A stretch of DNA of 64,000 nucleotides from Pseudomonas sp. St316 (GTDB lineage Bacteria; Pseudomonadota; Gammaproteobacteria; Pseudomonadales; Pseudomonadaceae), in contig NZ_AP021901.1 of the NCBI RefSeq assembly GCF_018325905.1, positions 1,054,001-1,118,000 on the forward strand, read 5' to 3'. The notes under the pieces were generated by a model, which was not told where the DNA came from, did no database searches, and saw nothing but the letters and a program-made list of their open reading frames with translations. Positions within the stretch are counted from its first letter, which is position 1, and every line of letters begins with the position of its first letter. A program made the position numbers and the translations under genes. Positions 30,611-40,407 of the stretch are shown here, piece after piece.

Positions 30611-31885
30611 TCAGATCAGCGGCTCATCCGCCTTCTTCTGCTTCCAGCTGTCATTGCCCGGCAGCAGCAGGTTCAGCGCGATCGCCACCACCGCGCACAG
30701 CGCGATACCTTTGAGGCCGAAGTCGTCCGGCCCAGTGCCGGTGCCCACCAGCACACCGCCGATGCCGAACACCAGCGTCACTGACACGATCACCAGGTTT
30801 CGCGCCTCGCCCAGGTCGATCTTGTGGCGGATCAAGGTGTTCATGCCCACCGCCGCAATCGAACCGAACAACAGGCACAGGATCCCGCCCATCACCGGCA
30901 CCGGGATGCTTTGCAGCAGCGCGCCGAACTTGCCGATGAACGCCAGGCTGATGGCAAAGATCGCCGCCCAGGTCATGATCTTCGGGTTGTAGTTCTTGGT
31001 CAGCATCACCGCGCCGGTCACTTCAGCGTAGGTGGTGTTGGGCGGGCCGCCGAACAGGCCGGCGGCCGTGGTGGCAATACCGTCACCGAGCAGCGTGCGG
31101 TGCAGTCCGGGTTTTTTCAGGTAGTCGCGACCGGTCACGCTGCCCACGGCAATCACGCCGCCGATGTGCTCGATGGCCGGCGCCAGCGCAACTGGCACGA
31201 TGAACAGGATCGCCTGCCAGTTGAACTCCGGTGCGGTGAAGTTCGGCAGGGCGAACCAGGGTGCGGCGGCGATTTTCGCGGTGTCCACGACGCCGAAGAA
31301 AAACGCCATGGCAAAGCCCACCAGTACGCCGGAGATGATCGGCACCAGGCGGAAAATGCCTTTGCCGAACACCGCCACGATCAGGGTGGTGAGCAGGGCC
31401 GGCATCGAAATCAGCATCGCGGTTTGATAATGAATCAGCTCGCTGCCATCGCCGGCCTTGCCCATCGCCATGTTGGCGGCAATCGGCGCCATGGCCAGGC
31501 CGATGGAGATGATCACCGGGCCAATCACCACCGGCGGCAGCAGCCGGTCGATGAACCCGGTGCCCTTGATCTTCACCGCCAGGCCAAGAAAGGTGTAGAC
31601 GAAACCCGCCGCCATCACGCCGCCCATGGTCGCGGCCAGGCCGAACTGGCCCTTGGCGAGGATGATCGGGGTGATGAAGGCAAAGCTCGAGGCCAGGAAC
31701 ACCGGCACTTGGCGCCCGGTGACGATTTGGAACAGGATCGTTCCCAGGCCGGCCGTGAACAGCGCCACGTTAGGGTCCAGTCCGGTGATCAGCGGCATCA
31801 GTACCAGCGCCCCGAAGGCGACGAACAGCATCTGCGCGCCGGACAGCACCTGGCGCCAGAGCGGATCGTTGAACTCATCCTGCAT
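30611..31885 (-). CDS. uraA: Uracil permease (NCS2 family)
   Basis: A 424-residue inner-membrane uracil:proton symporter. About 14 hydrophobic segments are visible. The NCS2 signatures include PVALAPAIEHIGGV (catalytic Glu-His region) and the GLFGGPPNTTYAE motif with its conserved Glu. ATG 31885 lies 2 bases past the upp stop; a TTG at 31891 is the alternative start. With upp it forms a uracil salvage operon. Confidence 0.95.
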   Translation of the reverse strand: MQDEFNDPLWRQVLSGAQMLFVAFGALVLMPLITGLDPNVALFTAGLGTILFQIVTGRQVPVFLASSFAFITPIILAKGQFGLAATMGGVMAAGFVYTFLGLAVKIKGTGFIDRLLPPVVIGPVIISIGLAMAPIAANMAMGKAGDGSELIHYQTAMLISMPALLTTLIVAVFGKGIFRLVPIISGVLVGFAMAFFFGVVDTAKIAAAPWFALPNFTAPEFNWQAILFIVPVALAPAIEHIGGVIAVGSVTGRDYLKKPGLHRTLLGDGIATTAAGLFGGPPNTTYAEVTGAVMLTKNYNPKIMTWAAIFAISLAFIGKFGALLQSIPVPVMGGILCLLFGSIAAVGMNTLIRHKIDLGEARNLVIVSVTLVFGIGGVLVGTGTGPDDFGLKGIALCAVVAIALNLLLPGNDSWKQKKADEPLI

Positions 31886-31887
31886 GC

Positions 31888-32526
31888 TCAAGCGTCCTTC
31901 TGCTTGGTGCCGAAGATCTTGTCGCCGGCATCGCCCAGGCCGGGGATGATGTAGCCGTGTTCGTTGAGTTTCTGATCAATGGACGCGGTGTAGATGGTCA
32001 CATCCGGGTGGGCATCCTGCACGGCCTTGATGCCTTCGGGAGCGGCGACCAGCACCATGGCACGGATGTCCCGGCAACCGGCTTTCTTCAACAGGTCGAT
32101 GGTGGCGACCATGGAGCTGCCGGTGGCGAGCATCGGGTCGATGATCATCGCCAGGCGCTCGTCGATTTCCGGCACCAGTTTTTCCAGGTAGGTGTGCGCC
32201 TGCAGGGTCTGCTCGTTGCGAGCCACGCCCACGGCGCTGACTTTTGCCCCGGGAATCAGGCTCAGCACGCCCTCGAGCATGCCGATGCCGGCGCGCAGGA
32301 TCGGCACCACGGTGATCTTCTTGCCGGCGATTTTCTCGACCTGGACCGTACCGGCCCAGCCGTCGATTTCATAGGACTCCAGCGGCAGGTCCTTGGTGGC
32401 CTCGTAGGTGAGCAGGGCACCGACTTCCTGGGCGAGTTCACGGAAGTTCTTCGTGCTGATGTCGGCGCGGCGCATCAGGCCGAGTTTGTGTCTGATCAGC
32501 GGATGGCGGATCTCGAGGATGGGCAT
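31888..32526 (-). CDS. upp: Uracil phosphoribosyltransferase
   Basis: Converts uracil and PRPP to UMP. It has 212 residues from ATG 32526 ([19 protein letters not shown]). The PRPP-binding loop is [13 protein letters not shown] (about residues 127-139), and the uracil-binding C-terminal [12 protein letters not shown] is intact. It is upstream of uraA and divergent from hpt, so uracil uptake and purine salvage share one intergenic promoter region. Confidence 0.97.
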   Translation of the reverse strand: MPILEIRHPLIRHKLGLMRRADISTKNFRELAQEVGALLTYEATKDLPLESYEIDGWAGTVQVEKIAGKKITVVPILRAGIGMLEGVLSLIPGAKVSAVGVARNEQTLQAHTYLEKLVPEIDERLAMIIDPMLATGSSMVATIDLLKKAGCRDIRAMVLVAAPEGIKAVQDAHPDVTIYTASIDQKLNEHGYIIPGLGDAGDKIFGTKQKDA

Positions 32527-32688
32527 GGGGAAGGCTCCGGCGGCGGGCAAAAAAACCGGCTTAGATTAATCTATCCGAGGGGGTTGTCCTATAGACAATA
32601 CAGAACGTTAGTCCACAAACGCTTGATCTGGCCGGGCGGGGTGCGTACCTTTGCCGGTTTTTCCGATCCGCTACCCCTGGAGAGCGAC

Positions 32689-33246
32689 ATGTCCGCTGAT
32701 CTCGAGCATATCCGTCAAATCATGCGAGAGGCTGACTGCCTGTACACCGAAGCCGAAGTCGAAGCGGCGATCGCCCGTGTCGGTGCGCAAATCAACGAGC
32801 AACTGGCCGAGTCCAACCCGGTGGTATTCTGCGTCATGAACGGCGGGCTGATTTTCTCCGGCAAGCTGCTGACCTATCTGAACTTCCCCCTCGAAGCGTC
32901 CTACCTGCACGCCACCCGTTATCGCAACGAAACCAGCGGCGGCGACCTGTTCTGGAAAGCCAAGCCGGAAGTCTCGTTCATCGACCGCGACGTGCTGATC
33001 ATCGACGACATCCTCGACGAAGGGCACACCCTGGGCGCCATCATCGACTTCTGCAAGCATGCCGGTGCCCGCGCCGTGCACACCGCCGTGCTGATCGACA
33101 AGGACCATGACCGCAAGGCCCGTCCTGACTTGAAAGCCGACTTCGTCGGCCTGCCGTGCATTGACCGCTACATCTTTGGCTACGGCATGGACTACAAAGG
33201 TTACTGGCGCAACGCCAATGGCATTTTCGCCGTCAAGGGGATGTAA
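32689..33246 (+). CDS. hpt: Hypoxanthine-guanine phosphoribosyltransferase
   Basis: Salvages hypoxanthine and/or guanine to nucleotides with PRPP. It has 185 residues from ATG 32689, preceded by a GGAGAG ribosome site. The PRPP loop is VLIIDDILDEGHTLG (about residues 102-116), and the base-binding region contains the IDKDHDRK segment. It is divergent from upp, matching PA4645/PA4646. The next gene begins 4 bases downstream. Confidence 0.94.
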   Translation: MSADLEHIRQIMREADCLYTEAEVEAAIARVGAQINEQLAESNPVVFCVMNGGLIFSGKLLTYLNFPLEASYLHATRYRNETSGGDLFWKAKPEVSFIDRDVLIIDDILDEGHTLGAIIDFCKHAGARAVHTAVLIDKDHDRKARPDLKADFVGLPCIDRYIFGYGMDYKGYWRNANGIFAVKGM

Positions 33247-33249
33247 TCG

Positions 33250-33723
33250 ATGACTCGGCCGAGCTTCCTGGATCATGCACTGTTCGATGACTTGGCCGAA
33301 AAATCTGCGGCCAGTCCTCGTGGGCGGCAGCACCATAACTTCCATGAGATGGATGAGCCGTGCCACCGCATGGCGGTGGGTCTGCAGCCTTCGACCTACA
33401 TCCCGCCGCACCGCCACCTGAGCGCCGACAAAGCGGAAACCTTGCTGGTGCTCAAGGGCCGGTTGGGGGTATTGATCTTCGATGAAGCCGGTACGGTGGT
33501 GGACAAGCGCATCCTGCAGGCCGGTGGCGATTGCCTGGGCGTCGACCTGCCGGCCGGCGTGTATCACGGATTGGTGGTGCTGCAAGCCGACAGCCTGATG
33601 TTCGAATGCAAGGCCGGCCCCTATCGGCCCGTGGGCGAGGGCGAACTGGCCCACTGGGCGCCCCGTGAAGGCGAGCCAGGCGTGGCGCAATACCACGCCT
33701 GGATGCGCGCCCAGTTCGACTAG
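33250..33723 (+). CDS. WbuC-like cupin-fold protein
   Basis: A 157-residue cupin of the WbuC type. The metal-binding motif is visible in IPPHRHLSADKAETLLVLKGRLGV (His, His and Glu at about residues 53-66), with a further His in GVYHGL. WbuC proteins lie in O-antigen clusters in enterics, but this copy is coupled to hpt with a 3-base gap and has no polysaccharide genes around it. Substrate unknown. Confidence 0.8.
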   Translation: MTRPSFLDHALFDDLAEKSAASPRGRQHHNFHEMDEPCHRMAVGLQPSTYIPPHRHLSADKAETLLVLKGRLGVLIFDEAGTVVDKRILQAGGDCLGVDLPAGVYHGLVVLQADSLMFECKAGPYRPVGEGELAHWAPREGEPGVAQYHAWMRAQFD

Positions 33724-33757
33724 TACTCCGTGGCGCGGGAGCTAGCTCGTGCTGGGT

Positions 33758-33857
33758 CTGTAGGAGCTGTCGAGTGCAACGAGGCTGCGATCTTTCCACA
33801 GCCACTTGAGTCTCAAGCGAAAGATCAAAAGATCGCAGGCTTCGCCAGCTCCTACAG
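33758..33857. repeat. Palindromic REPIN, TGTAGGAGCTG family
   Basis: A roughly 100-bp inverted repeat beginning TGTAGGAGCTGTCGAGTGC and ending with its complement-like CCAGCTCCTACA; the arms share GCTGCGATCTTT. A nearly identical copy lies at 40934-41033. This is a different family from the GTGGGAGCGAGC elements. Confidence 0.85.
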
Positions 33858-33887
33858 AGCCAAGCGGGAGCAATCTCAGGCCGCAGA

Positions 33888-35627
33888 TCAGGCAAGCCTT
33901 GAGTGAGTGGTGCCACCGGCCAGCCATTGCTCGCTCTTGACCCGCGCCTGCTCCAGGGTCTGCACATACGCCAATTGCCGCTGCTCGCGATGAATACCGG
34001 CACGGCGCAGCTTCAGGCGCACCCTTGGCGCCGTCGCGACCAGGATCAGGCCGATGCCCTGCTTGCGGTAATCCTTCAGGATGTTTTCAAACGCGGCCAG
34101 CGCGGTCATGTCCAGCATGGGCACGGCGCTCATTTCCACCACAACCACGCGCACCCCCGGATCGAACTTGCGCAGCACGTCCAGGGCTTTTTCTGCCGCA
34201 CCGAAGAACAGCGGCCCACGAATGGCGTAGCAGCGCACATGCTCTGGCATGTCCAGCAAGGCCTGGTGGAAGTGGCGCGGCAGTTCGGCGCTGTCCGTCA
34301 GTTCGCTCATGCGCTTGATGAACAGCCCGGCGGCCAGTAGCAGGCCGACGGCGACGGCCATGACCATGTCGAACAGGACGGTCAGGCTAAGGCAGGTCAG
34401 CAACACCAGTACGTCGCTGCGCGGGGCGATGCGCAAGGTATGCAACACGTGTCCGGCTTCGCTCATGTTCCAGGCCACTATCACCAGTAGCGCCGCCAGT
34501 GCGGCCATGGGCAGGTAGCTGAACAACGGCGCCAGCAGCACCATCGCCAGCAGTACCACAAGGCTGTGAATGATTGCGGCCAGCGGCGAAGAGGCGCCGC
34601 TGCGCACATTGGTCGCACTGCGGGCAATGGCCGCCGTGGCGGTGATACCACCGAACAGCGGCGCTACCAGGTTGCCCAGGCCCTGGCCGATCAGCTCGGC
34701 ATTGGGGTCATGCTTGCTGCCGGTCATGCCATCGGCCACCACGGCGCACAGCAGTGATTCGATGGCGCCAAGCATGGCAATGGCGAAGGCTGGGCCCAGC
34801 ATTTGGCGGAGCAGGTCATAGGAAAGCGTCAAGGGGTGCCCCTGGCCATCTGGCAGGTTCCATGGCCACTCGAAGCTCGGTAAAAACGGCGGGATGCCGG
34901 GGTGGCTGATGCCATCGACCACGTAGCTGAAACGCTCACCCAACGTCGCCACCGGCCAGCCGCCGTGCTCCAGCGCCAGACCCAATAGCGCCCCGACCAG
35001 CAAGGCAACCAAATGCCCGGGAACCCGCGGCACCCAGCGTGGCCAGGTAATCAACACCGCCAGGCACGTGACGCCGATGATGCCATCGCCGAGTCGGGCG
35101 CTGGGCAGCGCCACGATCAGTTCGCCCAACTGTTCGATGTAGTGCTTGGCTTGCCCGGCGGTGGTCAGCCCCAGCAGATCCTTGAGTTGCAAGGTGGCGA
35201 TGACCACGCCGATCCCGGCGGTAAAGCCGAGGATCACCGGATAGGGGATGTATTGGATCAGTCGTCCGGCGCGCATCAATCCCAGGGTGATGAGAATCAG
35301 GCCGGCGAGCATGGTGCACAACAACAGGCCGCCCAGGCCGTACTGTTGGGTGATGGGCAGCAGGATCACCACGAACGCCGCCGTCGGCCCGCTGACGTTA
35401 AAGCGCGAGCCACCGGTGAGGGCGATCAAGGGCGCGGCCACCAACACCGTGTACAAGCCATGTTGCGGTGGCACGCCAACGGCAATCGCCAGGGCCATGG
35501 CCAGTGGGATGGCGATGATGCCGACGGTCAGCCCGGCCACCAGGTCGCCACGCAGGCGTTCAAGGGTGTAACCGGCGCGCCAGGACTGGCGCCAGGCGGC
35601 GAACAAGGGTGGGGCGGAGAAGGACAT
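33888..35627 (-). CDS. SulP-family anion transporter with STAS domain
   Basis: A 579-residue inner-membrane transporter: about 12-14 hydrophobic segments (residues about 25-430) followed by a cytoplasmic STAS domain (about 455-560). SulP signatures include GLTVGIIAIPLAMALAIAVG and SRFNVSGPTAAFVVI. SulP proteins carry sulfate, bicarbonate or dicarboxylates; the substrate cannot be read here. ATG 35627 was chosen because the longer upstream frame runs through a REP palindrome. A carbonic anhydrase domain, sometimes fused to SulP, is absent. Confidence 0.92.
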   Translation of the reverse strand: MSFSAPPLFAAWRQSWRAGYTLERLRGDLVAGLTVGIIAIPLAMALAIAVGVPPQHGLYTVLVAAPLIALTGGSRFNVSGPTAAFVVILLPITQQYGLGGLLLCTMLAGLILITLGLMRAGRLIQYIPYPVILGFTAGIGVVIATLQLKDLLGLTTAGQAKHYIEQLGELIVALPSARLGDGIIGVTCLAVLITWPRWVPRVPGHLVALLVGALLGLALEHGGWPVATLGERFSYVVDGISHPGIPPFLPSFEWPWNLPDGQGHPLTLSYDLLRQMLGPAFAIAMLGAIESLLCAVVADGMTGSKHDPNAELIGQGLGNLVAPLFGGITATAAIARSATNVRSGASSPLAAIIHSLVVLLAMVLLAPLFSYLPMAALAALLVIVAWNMSEAGHVLHTLRIAPRSDVLVLLTCLSLTVLFDMVMAVAVGLLLAAGLFIKRMSELTDSAELPRHFHQALLDMPEHVRCYAIRGPLFFGAAEKALDVLRKFDPGVRVVVVEMSAVPMLDMTALAAFENILKDYRKQGIGLILVATAPRVRLKLRRAGIHREQRQLAYVQTLEQARVKSEQWLAGGTTHSRLA

Positions 35628-35682
35628 AGACACTCCACGGAATGAAGGGGGCAACCCCGAACGCCCGGCGAACACTTGACCT

Positions 35683-35710
35683 GTGGCGAGGGGATAAATC
35701 CCCTCGCCAC
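35683..35710. repeat. Single REP hairpin, GTGGCGAGGGG family
   Basis: A perfect palindrome: GTGGCGAGGGGAT, two central A, then its exact complement. It lies in the divergent gap between the SulP gene and a small secreted protein, so it could also form a hairpin in a leader RNA. Confidence 0.85.
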
Positions 35711-35848
35711 AATAGGCCTTGTAAGGCGCTTGCACTGAATAGCCTTTTGAGTATGCCGCGCGCGAAGTCACTCTGTATTGACCCGGCGCGCTTATTTTTA
35801 TCATTCCCACCCATGCTAGAGTGCCCGGCCAAGACCCTGGAGCTTGTC

Positions 35849-36334
35849 ATGCGTGTATCGATCCGCCACTGCGCCACTTTGCTGTTGATCTCCAGCCTGT
35901 CCTTGGCGGCCGAGGCGGCGCCGATGCACAGTCAGTTTCTGCCGCCTGATGACCTGGTAGTGCGCCAGGAGCAGCCTGAACAACAGCAGTTGTTGCAAGT
36001 GACCGAGTATTCGGTGGTGCTGGGTAACCAGCGTCAGTCCAATCAGCAGCCGATCCCCGTCACTTCTACGCTGCTGGTCCGTCTCAAAGGCAAGCCGATG
36101 AACAAGGGCGCGACCATCAGCCAGGTGATCCTCAACTTCGACGGCGAAAGCAAAAGCCTGAAGAAACCGGTTTTCGACGAGGCGAGCAAGACCCTGACGC
36201 TGTCTTATCCACAGGCCCAGTACCGGGTGGTCATCGATCTGCTGCGCAACAACACGGTCTATGTGCAGTTCCTTACCTACGCCAACGGCCATGTCTGGGC
36301 CGACCTGCACACCGGTGCCGAACGCTCGCGTTGA
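35849..36334 (+). CDS. Small exported protein of unknown function
   Basis: A 161-residue protein with a clear signal peptide (MRVSIRHCATLLLISSLSLA, then AEAAP). I do not recognise the family. The mature part is polar and Gln-rich at first (EQPEQQQLLQ), then beta-rich. It has no Cys after the signal and no catalytic motif. An upstream extension is discounted because it reads through the REP hairpin. The next gene starts 61 bases downstream and may share the transcript. Confidence 0.72.
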   Translation: MRVSIRHCATLLLISSLSLAAEAAPMHSQFLPPDDLVVRQEQPEQQQLLQVTEYSVVLGNQRQSNQQPIPVTSTLLVRLKGKPMNKGATISQVILNFDGESKSLKKPVFDEASKTLTLSYPQAQYRVVIDLLRNNTVYVQFLTYANGHVWADLHTGAERSR

Positions 36335-36395
36335 GCCCTGGGGGCCGCCGGGGGTACACTGCCTGCCCCGTGAACTGTGCGAGCTGGAGCCGGCA

Positions 36396-36683
36396 ATGCG
36401 TAAAGACAAGAAACAGGTGATTGGCGACGAGATTGGCGATGAACAGATCAAGCTGTTTCTCAATTTCGAACCGGTCGATGCCACCTCGCCGTCGCTGCAC
36501 AAATTGATCAAGGCCTACCGTGGCCTGCGGGTCGACGATTTCGAGCGTTTCCTGACGTTTTTCATCGCGGCCGGTCATGACCTCAATGGCAAGGATGAGC
36601 ACGGCAACGATTTCGTCGCGCTGGTTCGCGACCAGCGTAATGCCGAGGATTACATCGAATTGATCGAGAAGGCGCGTGGCTGA
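36396..36683 (+). CDS. PA4642-family conserved protein
   Basis: A 95-residue acidic cytoplasmic protein (MRKDKKQVIGDEIGDEQIK). It matches, from memory, the PA4642 family of pseudomonads, which also lies next to mqo. C-terminal repeats of charged helices (DDFERFLTFFIAAGHDLNG, NAEDYIELIEKARG) suggest an ankyrin-like or helical fold. No function is known. ATG 36396 is used; the upstream extension overlaps the previous gene. Confidence 0.8.
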   Translation: MRKDKKQVIGDEIGDEQIKLFLNFEPVDATSPSLHKLIKAYRGLRVDDFERFLTFFIAAGHDLNGKDEHGNDFVALVRDQRNAEDYIELIEKARG

Positions 36684-36749
36684 TTGATCCTGGGCCTGCT
36701 TCGCAGGCCCGCGGGAGCAAGCGCCCTCGTCACGAAAGCGTCACCCATG

Positions 36750-36789
36750 AAAAACGCCCCGCTCTCATGGAGAGCGGGGCGTTTTTTCA
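36750..36789. terminator. Bidirectional terminator between PA4642-like gene and mqo
   Basis: The stem AACGCCCCGCTCT pairs with AGAGCGGGGCGTT around a 5-base loop. It is flanked by A and T runs on both sides, so it serves the two convergent genes. Confidence 0.93.
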
Positions 36790-36799
36790 TGCGGTGCAA

Positions 36800-38308
36800 T
36801 CAAGCGTAGCTTTGGGTCTCGCTGCTTTCTTCAACCAGTTCCAACGCGATGTTGTTCTGCGCATTGATCTTGCGATACAGCGCCGCGTCGGTTTCCAGCA
36901 CTTTTTCCCGGGCCGGGAAGATCTCCGCGAGCTTGGTAGCCCACTCGCCCTTGGCTTTGTCCGGGAAGCAGCGCTCGATCAGTTCCAGCATGATCGACAC
37001 GGTCACCGAAGCACCCGGCGATGCGCCGAGCAGGGCGGCGAGAGTGCCGTCCTTGGCCGCCACCAGTTCGGTGCCGAACTGCAGGACGCCACCTTTCTTC
37101 GGGTCTTTCTTGATGATCTGCACCCGCTGGCCGGCCACTTCCAGGCGCCAGTCCTCGGCTTTCGCCTCGGGGTAGAAGCGGCGCAGCGATTCCAGGCGCT
37201 GTTCCATGGACTGCATCACTTCGCTGATCAGGTACTTGGTCAGGTCCATGTTGTCCCGGGCCACGGCCAGCATCGGGCCGATGTTGCCGGCACGTACCGA
37301 CAGCGGCAGGTCCATGATCGAGCCGTGCTTGAGGAACTTGGTGGTGAAACCGGCGTACGGCCCGAACAGCAGGGATTTCTTGCCATCGACCACACGGGTG
37401 TCCAGGTGCGGCACCGACATCGGCGGCGAGCCCACGGCGGCCTGGCTGTAGACCTTGGCCTGGTGGTGCTTGACCACTTCCGGGTTGTCGCAACGCAGCC
37501 ACTGGCCGCTGACCGGGAAGCCGCCGAAGCCCTTGCTTTCCTCGATGCCCGAGGCTTGCAGCAGCGGCAACGCCGCACCGCCGGCACCCAGGAATACGAA
37601 CTTGGCGTCGACATCGCGGCTGCTGCCGGAATTGACGTCCTTGATGCTCACGGTCCAGCCACTGCCGTTGCGCTTGAGGCCAGTGACGCGCTTGCAGTAC
37701 TTGACCTGTGTGTCCGGGGCGCTGGTCAGGTGCTTGAGCAACTGGTTGGTCAGGGCGCCGAAGTTGACGTCGGTACCGTTCATGACGCGGGTGGCGGCGA
37801 TGACCTCATCGGCCGGCCGGCCAGGCATCATCAATGGCATCCACTCGGTCATCTTGGCTTTGTCTTCGGTGTATTCCATGTCGGCGAAGGCGTGATGCTG
37901 ATGCATCAGCTCGAAGCGCTTCTTCAGGAACGACACGCCTTTCTCGCCTTGCACGAAGCTCAGGTGTGGCACTGGGGCAATGAAAGACTTGGAGGAGCCG
38001 AACGTGCCTTTTTTGGTCAGGTACGTCCAGAACTGCTTCGACACCTCGAACTGGGTGTTGATGTGTACGGCTTTCTTGATGTCGACATTGCCGTCGGCCG
38101 CCTGGGGCGTGTAGTTGAGCTCACACAGCCCGGCGTGGCCGGTGCCGGCGTTGTTCCACGGGTTGGAACTCTCCGCGGCACCGGAATCCATCAGCTCGAC
38201 GACTTCCAGCGAGATCGCGGGGTCGAGCTCCTTGAGCAGTACGGCCAGGGTGGCACTCATGATGCCGGCCCCTACCAGAACTACATCGACTGCTTCGTTA
38301 TGCGCCAT
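36800..38308 (-). CDS. mqo: Malate:quinone oxidoreductase
   Basis: A membrane-associated FAD enzyme that oxidises malate to oxaloacetate and passes electrons to the quinone pool, replacing or assisting NAD malate dehydrogenase. It has 502 residues. The FAD loop is [17 protein letters not shown] (about residues 9-25). Family segments [20 protein letters not shown] and [16 protein letters not shown] are intact. It has its own terminator; its promoter lies in the large gap to the right. Confidence 0.96.
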   Translation of the reverse strand: MAHNEAVDVVLVGAGIMSATLAVLLKELDPAISLEVVELMDSGAAESSNPWNNAGTGHAGLCELNYTPQAADGNVDIKKAVHINTQFEVSKQFWTYLTKKGTFGSSKSFIAPVPHLSFVQGEKGVSFLKKRFELMHQHHAFADMEYTEDKAKMTEWMPLMMPGRPADEVIAATRVMNGTDVNFGALTNQLLKHLTSAPDTQVKYCKRVTGLKRNGSGWTVSIKDVNSGSSRDVDAKFVFLGAGGAALPLLQASGIEESKGFGGFPVSGQWLRCDNPEVVKHHQAKVYSQAAVGSPPMSVPHLDTRVVDGKKSLLFGPYAGFTTKFLKHGSIMDLPLSVRAGNIGPMLAVARDNMDLTKYLISEVMQSMEQRLESLRRFYPEAKAEDWRLEVAGQRVQIIKKDPKKGGVLQFGTELVAAKDGTLAALLGASPGASVTVSIMLELIERCFPDKAKGEWATKLAEIFPAREKVLETDAALYRKINAQNNIALELVEESSETQSYA

Positions 38309-39045
38309 TTAACGCGTCTCCAAAATCTGCAGCACCAAATTGTCGGCATAGCGGCCAGGAGTGGCGGGGCAGGTCAGTTGCGCCCCAGTTATCCATGGCC
38401 AGGATCGCCATGTCCGAATCTTCGCAATTTTTCGCACCTACTGCGGATGCATGCAGCCTGGCCTCAAGAGTCACATGAACTCATTTAAGCGCCGGGCAGG
38501 CAATTCGACTTATGGCCGAGACATCCGTTCGTGCAACCAAATCCGTAGCGGACAGGCTTCAGGCGCCGGTTCTTGAGCGATATCCGGTCCTGTGTCGTTG
38601 GGCTGTTTCAGACGCCAATGGTGCTTGTTCAGACGCAAAACTCTTCATTTGCTCGCCACACTCTCGTGAAGTTGTGAAAACCCGTTTTTTCACGCTCTTT
38701 TGAAGACGTGAACCTCAAAAAAGGGCTGTCCCAGCCTGGCACTGCGCCCGGTTTGGTTGCCCTCATGTAGTACATGACAGGCAAAACGGGCAGACAGCTC
38801 AGTGACCGAGCGTAATGACAGCTCTGCAGATTCGCGAAAAGTGGGGTTTTGCCTGAAGAACAGCAAGCACGCCAGCTTCACTCGATCTGTGTGGGCGGCT
38901 CTCTGTGGGCGTTGCGGGGTGCCAATACCAGCGCATCAGCGGTGTTGCGAGGCCCGATCAGGAGACGTCCTTATAATCGGGGGGAGATTGTATCGAAGAA
39001 ACGCAGGGAAATGGTCGTGTTTAATGACTTTTATTAGCCGTCCGG
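38309..39045. other. Large non-coding region upstream of mqo, with a structured element
   Basis: About 740 bases with no convincing gene; short frames (for example 38690-38881 minus and 38802-39134 plus) lack ribosome sites and family features. The mqo promoter should lie near 38310-38450. At 38723-38800 nested inverted repeats (CTGTC...GACAG enclosing GCCCG/CGGGC and TTGCC/GGCAA, with CATGTAGTACATG at the tip) could fold as a branched RNA or cruciform. Confidence 0.5.
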
Positions 39046-39279
39046 TCAGATGGTCAACAGCTGCCGGTTACGTGCGCGGGCCGCAAGTGGTTGCACGCGG
39101 GCGCTGGCGGGCAATGGCTGGTGCAGCCAGTTGAGACGGATCTCTTCGATTTCCACCCAGCCTTCGCCCATGGGCTGCAGGCTGCACTGCTTGAACGCCT
39201 GGCAACGGCCGTTGCGATCGAGCAAGGCGAAGCTGCGGTGATGAGGGCGCGGGGTGAACAAGGAAATAAGGAAGCGCAT
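39046..39279 (-). CDS. Small conserved hypothetical protein
   Basis: A 77-residue basic protein starting MRFLISLFTPRPHHRSFALL. I recall similar small proteins near mqo in other pseudomonads, but no function is known. It reads as one domain (LDRNGRCQAFKQCSLQPMGE, then IRLNWLHQPLP) with an Arg-rich tail. The longer frame starting at 39408 is unlikely because its first 43 residues are low-quality sequence. Confidence 0.6.
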   Translation of the reverse strand: MRFLISLFTPRPHHRSFALLDRNGRCQAFKQCSLQPMGEGWVEIEEIRLNWLHQPLPASARVQPLAARARNRQLLTI

Positions 39280-39484
39280 GATCGGATACCGGGTCAGGGA
39301 GCTTGGAATAAGCCTGACAGCGGGCCATGACATGCCGGTGTAAGGACCGTGACAATGGGGTGACAGGAACCGGCAACCATGGCCCGTGTCAGACATTTCA
39401 GTATTCATCGCAAGTCTCTAGTTCACCTCGATAGCGCACCGCTATACTGCCGGCCTGTTTGTGCCCGATTCTGGAGAGAAGAGC

Positions 39485-40069
39485 ATGTTGCAACGCCTGT
39501 TGTTCGGTTTGATCGCTGTGACCAGTCTGACCCTCGTCGGCTGCGCCCACAGCCCGCAACAACTTAACCCGGAGCCCAAGCTCAATGCCCAGCTGGCGCC
39601 TGTGGGTCGTGGCCAGCCGGTGGTGGTGCGGGTGGTGGACGGTCGCCCGTCGCCGACGCTCGGCACCCGTGGCGGGCTGTATCCGGAAACCAGCGTGATC
39701 ACGGTGCAGGGTGCGCAGATCCTGCCCAAGCTGCAGGCCCAGGCTGAAGCCGCGGTGCGTTTGCTGGGCTTCACCCCGACTGCGAACGCGTTGAATGCAC
39801 CGCAACTGACCGTAACCCTGGCCGAGCTCAAGTACCAGTCGCCCAAGGAAGGCATGTACGTGACCGAAGCCACCATCGGCGCGACCTTCCGCTCCGACGT
39901 GCAGAACGCCAACCGCCGCTACAGCGGTCGTTACGGTGCTTCCCTGGACCAGCGCTTCGGCATGGCGCCTAACCAGGACACCAACACCAAGCTGGTCAGC
40001 GACGTCTTGAGCGATGCCCTGACCCGGCTGTTCAAGGACCCGACCATTGGCCAGGTCCTGGCTGAGTAA
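39485..40069 (+). CDS. YajG-family lipoprotein
   Basis: A 194-residue lipoprotein: signal MLQRLLFGLIAVTSLTLVGC with the lipobox Cys at residue 20. The mature part has the YajG features (VVVRVVDGRPSPTLGTRGG, then a late DVLSDALTRLFKDP). YajG proteins are outer-membrane lipoproteins of unknown role. A GGAGAG ribosome site precedes ATG 39485. Confidence 0.88.
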   Translation: MLQRLLFGLIAVTSLTLVGCAHSPQQLNPEPKLNAQLAPVGRGQPVVVRVVDGRPSPTLGTRGGLYPETSVITVQGAQILPKLQAQAEAAVRLLGFTPTANALNAPQLTVTLAELKYQSPKEGMYVTEATIGATFRSDVQNANRRYSGRYGASLDQRFGMAPNQDTNTKLVSDVLSDALTRLFKDPTIGQVLAE

Positions 40070-40085
40070 GTCACAAACCCCGTAT

Positions 40086-40182
40086 CCCCTGTGGGAGCGA
40101 GCTTGCTCGCGATAGCGCAATGTCAGCCACTTTGATGTTGGCTGATATACCGCCATCGCGAGCAAGCTCGCTCCCACAGGGG
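40086..40182. repeat. REPIN
   Basis: Inverted REP pair: CCTGTGGGAGCGAGCTTGCT at the left and AGCAAGCTCGCTCCCACAGG at the right, about 40 bases apart. It lies between convergent genes. Confidence 0.92.
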
Positions 40183-40200
40183 TTTTTCATGGGCGAGATC

Positions 40201-40407
40201 TCAGGCAGCCTGTGAATAAAACTCCAGCACACTGATCCCGGTCAGCAGGTCTGTCTCCGGAAGGTCGGCATGTTGATGGCCGCCCAGGGCGCAATACACC
40301 AGCCAATGTCGGTCCTGCACGTTGAAGGACAGGCTGTCGACGAGGTTCTGCTGTTCGTCGCTGGGGCTGATGAGATAGAGGCGGTCCTGGTTTTCGGCGT
40401 GGAGCAT
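40201..40407 (-). CDS. Small conserved hypothetical protein
   Basis: A 68-residue acidic protein starting MLHAENQDRLYLISPSDEQ and ending LLTGISVLEFYSQAA. I think it is a small conserved Pseudomonas protein but cannot name the family. ATG 40407 is used; the longer frame to 41004 reads backwards through another gene and a REPIN. No motif suggests a function. Confidence 0.6.
   Translation of the reverse strand: MLHAENQDRLYLISPSDEQQNLVDSLSFNVQDRHWLVYCALGGHQHADLPETDLLTGISVLEFYSQAA

Noticed and set aside
36767..38488. A 573-codon plus-strand frame
   Set aside because: It covers mqo in antisense and starts inside a terminator hairpin.
38690..39134. Two small frames (63 aa minus, 110 aa plus) upstream of mqo
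   Set aside because: They overlap each other and the inverted-repeat structure, and neither has a plausible ribosome site.
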